Part shown: one piece after another, positions 6,521 through 7,572 of the stretch
Numbering within the stretch: the stretch's first letter is position 1
How the letters are laid out: every line of letters begins with the position of its first letter
Assembly (NCBI GenBank): GCA_947175225.1
Contig: CAMWLX010000165.1
Location: 1-7,572, forward strand
Direction of reading: 5' to 3'
Source: an uncultured Porphyromonadaceae bacterium
Lineage (GTDB): Bacteria > Bacteroidota > Bacteroidia > Bacteroidales > Muribaculaceae
Length of the DNA: 7,572 nucleotides
Position numbers and translations under genes: made by a program
The notes under the pieces: generated by a model
Seen by the model: only the letters and a program-made list of their open reading frames with translations
Told to the model about the DNA's origin: nothing
The model's database searches: none

Positions 6521-7572
6521 TTATTTCTGGATGAACTTTTTGCCGTTCTTGATTACGATACCACGGTATGTTTCATCTACACGCTGGCCATAGATGTTGT
6601 AGATTACATCTGCAGCAGCTGCATTTTCGATGTTTTTAACGCCAGTAGTTGAACCAGAGATAGCATTAAATTTAGTTACTTTGACAGCTGTAATGTTCTC
6701 AGGGAATCCCCATGGAGCCTTAACTGCATTCAAATGAACGTAAGGATAAGCGTTCTCTCCTTCTTTTGCAGCCACTTCAGTGAACAAGAAAGTGAACTTA
6801 CCATTTTCATCAAATGTCGGATTACATTCAGTGATAGCAGCACTACCACCTTCCATAGAGGGACGATTGAAAAGGAGACGCAGTTGCGCACCAGGAGTTC
6901 CTTCAGCTTCGATACCAATATATTCAGTCAAGTCAGCATATATGTTGCCTTCTACACCGGGACGTCCAAGAATTGTTGCGCCAGGACCAACTTCTTGGCC
7001 TATTTGGTCCTCAACAGATGGTGTCATTTCCACAATTTGTGCATTAGCACCAAAATCATTCCACTCATGGAACCAAGCACCAGTAATAGCATTCGGATCA
7101 GCAGGGTCTACCGGTTCCTGTTTCTCAATAGCATTGAATTTAGTGACTGTGCATGATTCCATACCTTCAGGGAGTCCCCAAGCAATCTTAACAGCATTCA
7201 GGTGGATGAAAGATGCAGTTTCGCCGCTTTCATCTTTTACTTCGCTTAAGTTGAAAGAAATCTTACCATTTTCATCAAATGTAGCTTGACATTCTGTGAT
7301 ACCTTGATCATGAGAAGGACGATTGAAGAGGAAACGTAGAGTTACACCGGGATTGCCTTCTGCTTCGATACTTTCATAATTTGTGAGATCTACATATATT
7401 TCGCCAAATACACCGGCTGTACCGAGCAATACAGCACCAGCGCCAATTGCCTTACCAACATTGTCTTCAACATCGGCATTTTCACTGACAATGGTTGCAT
7501 CTGCACCATAACCGCTCCATTCATGGAACCAAGCGGCTGTTACAGCGTTAGGATCTTCGGGGGTCGGATCTT
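6521..7572 (-). CDS. Secreted protein with two tandem beta-sandwich-like repeat domains and sorting-like tail (5' end outside window)
   Basis: The frame is open on the minus strand from the window edge to TAA at 6523-6521, giving 349 visible residues; the N-terminus and start are missing. A TTG at 7429-7427 lies inside the first repeat and is not the start. Two repeats are seen: about 7555-7127 and 7099-6659 (143 and 147 residues, near 58% identical by hand count). Both open with DPNA then AWFHEW, carry IEAEG, LFNRPS, TFDENGK and HLNAVK, and close with VTKFNAI. They are joined by an acidic, Pro-rich linker (EPVDPADP); similar PTPEDP at the visible start hints at a further upstream domain. The C-terminus (VIYNIYGQR to GKKFIQK) resembles the short tails of secreted Bacteroidales proteins. 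Alternating beta-strand-like composition with conserved aromatics suggests carbohydrate-binding or adhesive modules, but no named family is recognised. The gene converges on the GH98 pair, so it is a separate transcript whose link to glycan use is only by neighbourhood. Confidence 0.85.
   Translation of the reverse strand, partial: DPTPEDPNAVTAAWFHEWSGYGADATIVSENADVEDNVGKAIGAGAVLLGTAGVFGEIYVDLTNYESIEAEGNPGVTLRFLFNRPSHDQGITECQATFDENGKISFNLSEVKDESGETASFIHLNAVKIAWGLPEGMESCTVTKFNAIEKQEPVDPADPNAITGAWFHEWNDFGANAQIVEMTPSVEDQIGQEVGPGATILGRPGVEGNIYADLTEYIGIEAEGTPGAQLRLLFNRPSMEGGSAAITECNPTFDENGKFTFLFTEVAAKEGENAYPYVHLNAVKAPWGFPENITAVKVTKFNAISGSTTGVKNIENAAAADVIYNIYGQRVDETYRGIVIKNGKKFIQK
6659..7099 (-). 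repeat. Protein repeat domain 2 of the minus-strand gene
   Basis: 147 residues running from DPNAITGAWFHEW to KVTKFNAI, followed by a short Ser/Thr/Gly linker and the C-terminal tail. The conserved core motifs are the same as in domain 1 (IEAEG, LFNRPS, ITEC, TFDENGK, HLNAVK). The single Cys in ITEC is kept in both domains; domain 1 has another Cys near its end that domain 2 lacks. Confidence 0.85.
7127..7555 (-). repeat. Protein repeat domain 1 of the minus-strand gene
   Basis: 143 residues running from DPNAVTAAWFHEW to CTVTKFNAI. Relative to domain 2 it lacks about three residues after LFNRPS and about two before the HLNAVK motif. The aromatic AWFHEW start, the IYVDLT strand and the HLNAVKIAWG segment are the best-kept parts. 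Divergence of about 40% at the protein level implies an old internal duplication. Confidence 0.85.

Noticed and set aside
6734..7289. Two overlapping plus-strand open frames (6734-7156 and 6780-7289)
   Set aside because: They lie opposite the repeat-domain gene, whose own frame has conserved internal repeats; these are shadows of it.
7427..7429. TTG at 7429 as the start of the minus-strand gene
   Set aside because: The frame continues open to the window edge and the upstream codons complete the first repeat domain, matching the start of the second repeat.

Overview
The window looks like a carbohydrate-degradation locus from a Bacteroidota genome, most likely order Bacteroidales (a gut Muribaculaceae-, Prevotella- or Bacteroides-like organism). 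Four things point there. The one visible start codon has an A/T-rich leader with no Shine-Dalgarno. The visible signal peptide is cleaved before Gln (TLTA|QQ), a known habit of Bacteroidetes signal peptidase I substrates. All proteins end in short Tyr/Gly/Lys-rich tails of the kind common on secreted Bacteroidales proteins. The accessory beta-sandwich modules are also of a kind I associate with these bacteria. Genus-level placement is inference.

Layout: (1) Positions 1-3135 (+) hold a nearly complete glycoside hydrolase family 98 (GH98) gene, cut three codons after its presumed start. (2) Positions 3136-3208 are a short gap with a GC-rich hairpin just ahead of the next start. (3) Positions 3209-6358 (+) hold a second, complete GH98 gene, a tandem paralogue of the first. 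(4) Positions 6359-6520 are a convergent intergenic region with three copies of one short palindrome, two of which look like working terminators facing opposite ways. (5) Positions 6521-7572 (-) hold the 3' part of a secreted protein made of two tandem ~145-residue repeat domains and a C-terminal tail; its 5' end lies outside the window.

Both GH98 proteins have the same order of parts: signal peptide, GH98 catalytic barrel, GH98 C-terminal beta-sandwich, CBM35/CBM6-like module, InlB-type small repeat domain, a further beta-sandwich domain, and a sorting-like tail. The catalytic halves differ (roughly 80-85% amino-acid identity by eye). From the middle of the carbohydrate-binding module to 10 codons before the stop, the genes are identical at every base I compared over 1100 bp (2002-3101 = 5225-6324). 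This suggests an older duplication followed by recent gene conversion of the 3' accessory half, leaving two catalytic variants on the same binding and anchoring modules.

The likely joint role is endo-cleavage of a complex glycan outside the cell or in the periplasm. Known GH98 activities are endo-beta-1,4-galactosidase on blood-group A/B glycans and endo-beta-1,4-xylanase, and the sequence alone does not decide between them. No SusC/SusD pair, regulator, RNA gene, insertion sequence or CRISPR array is visible. I did not find a clearly new multi-gene system; the most notable signals are the homogenised 3' half, the active-site loop differences and the palindrome cluster.
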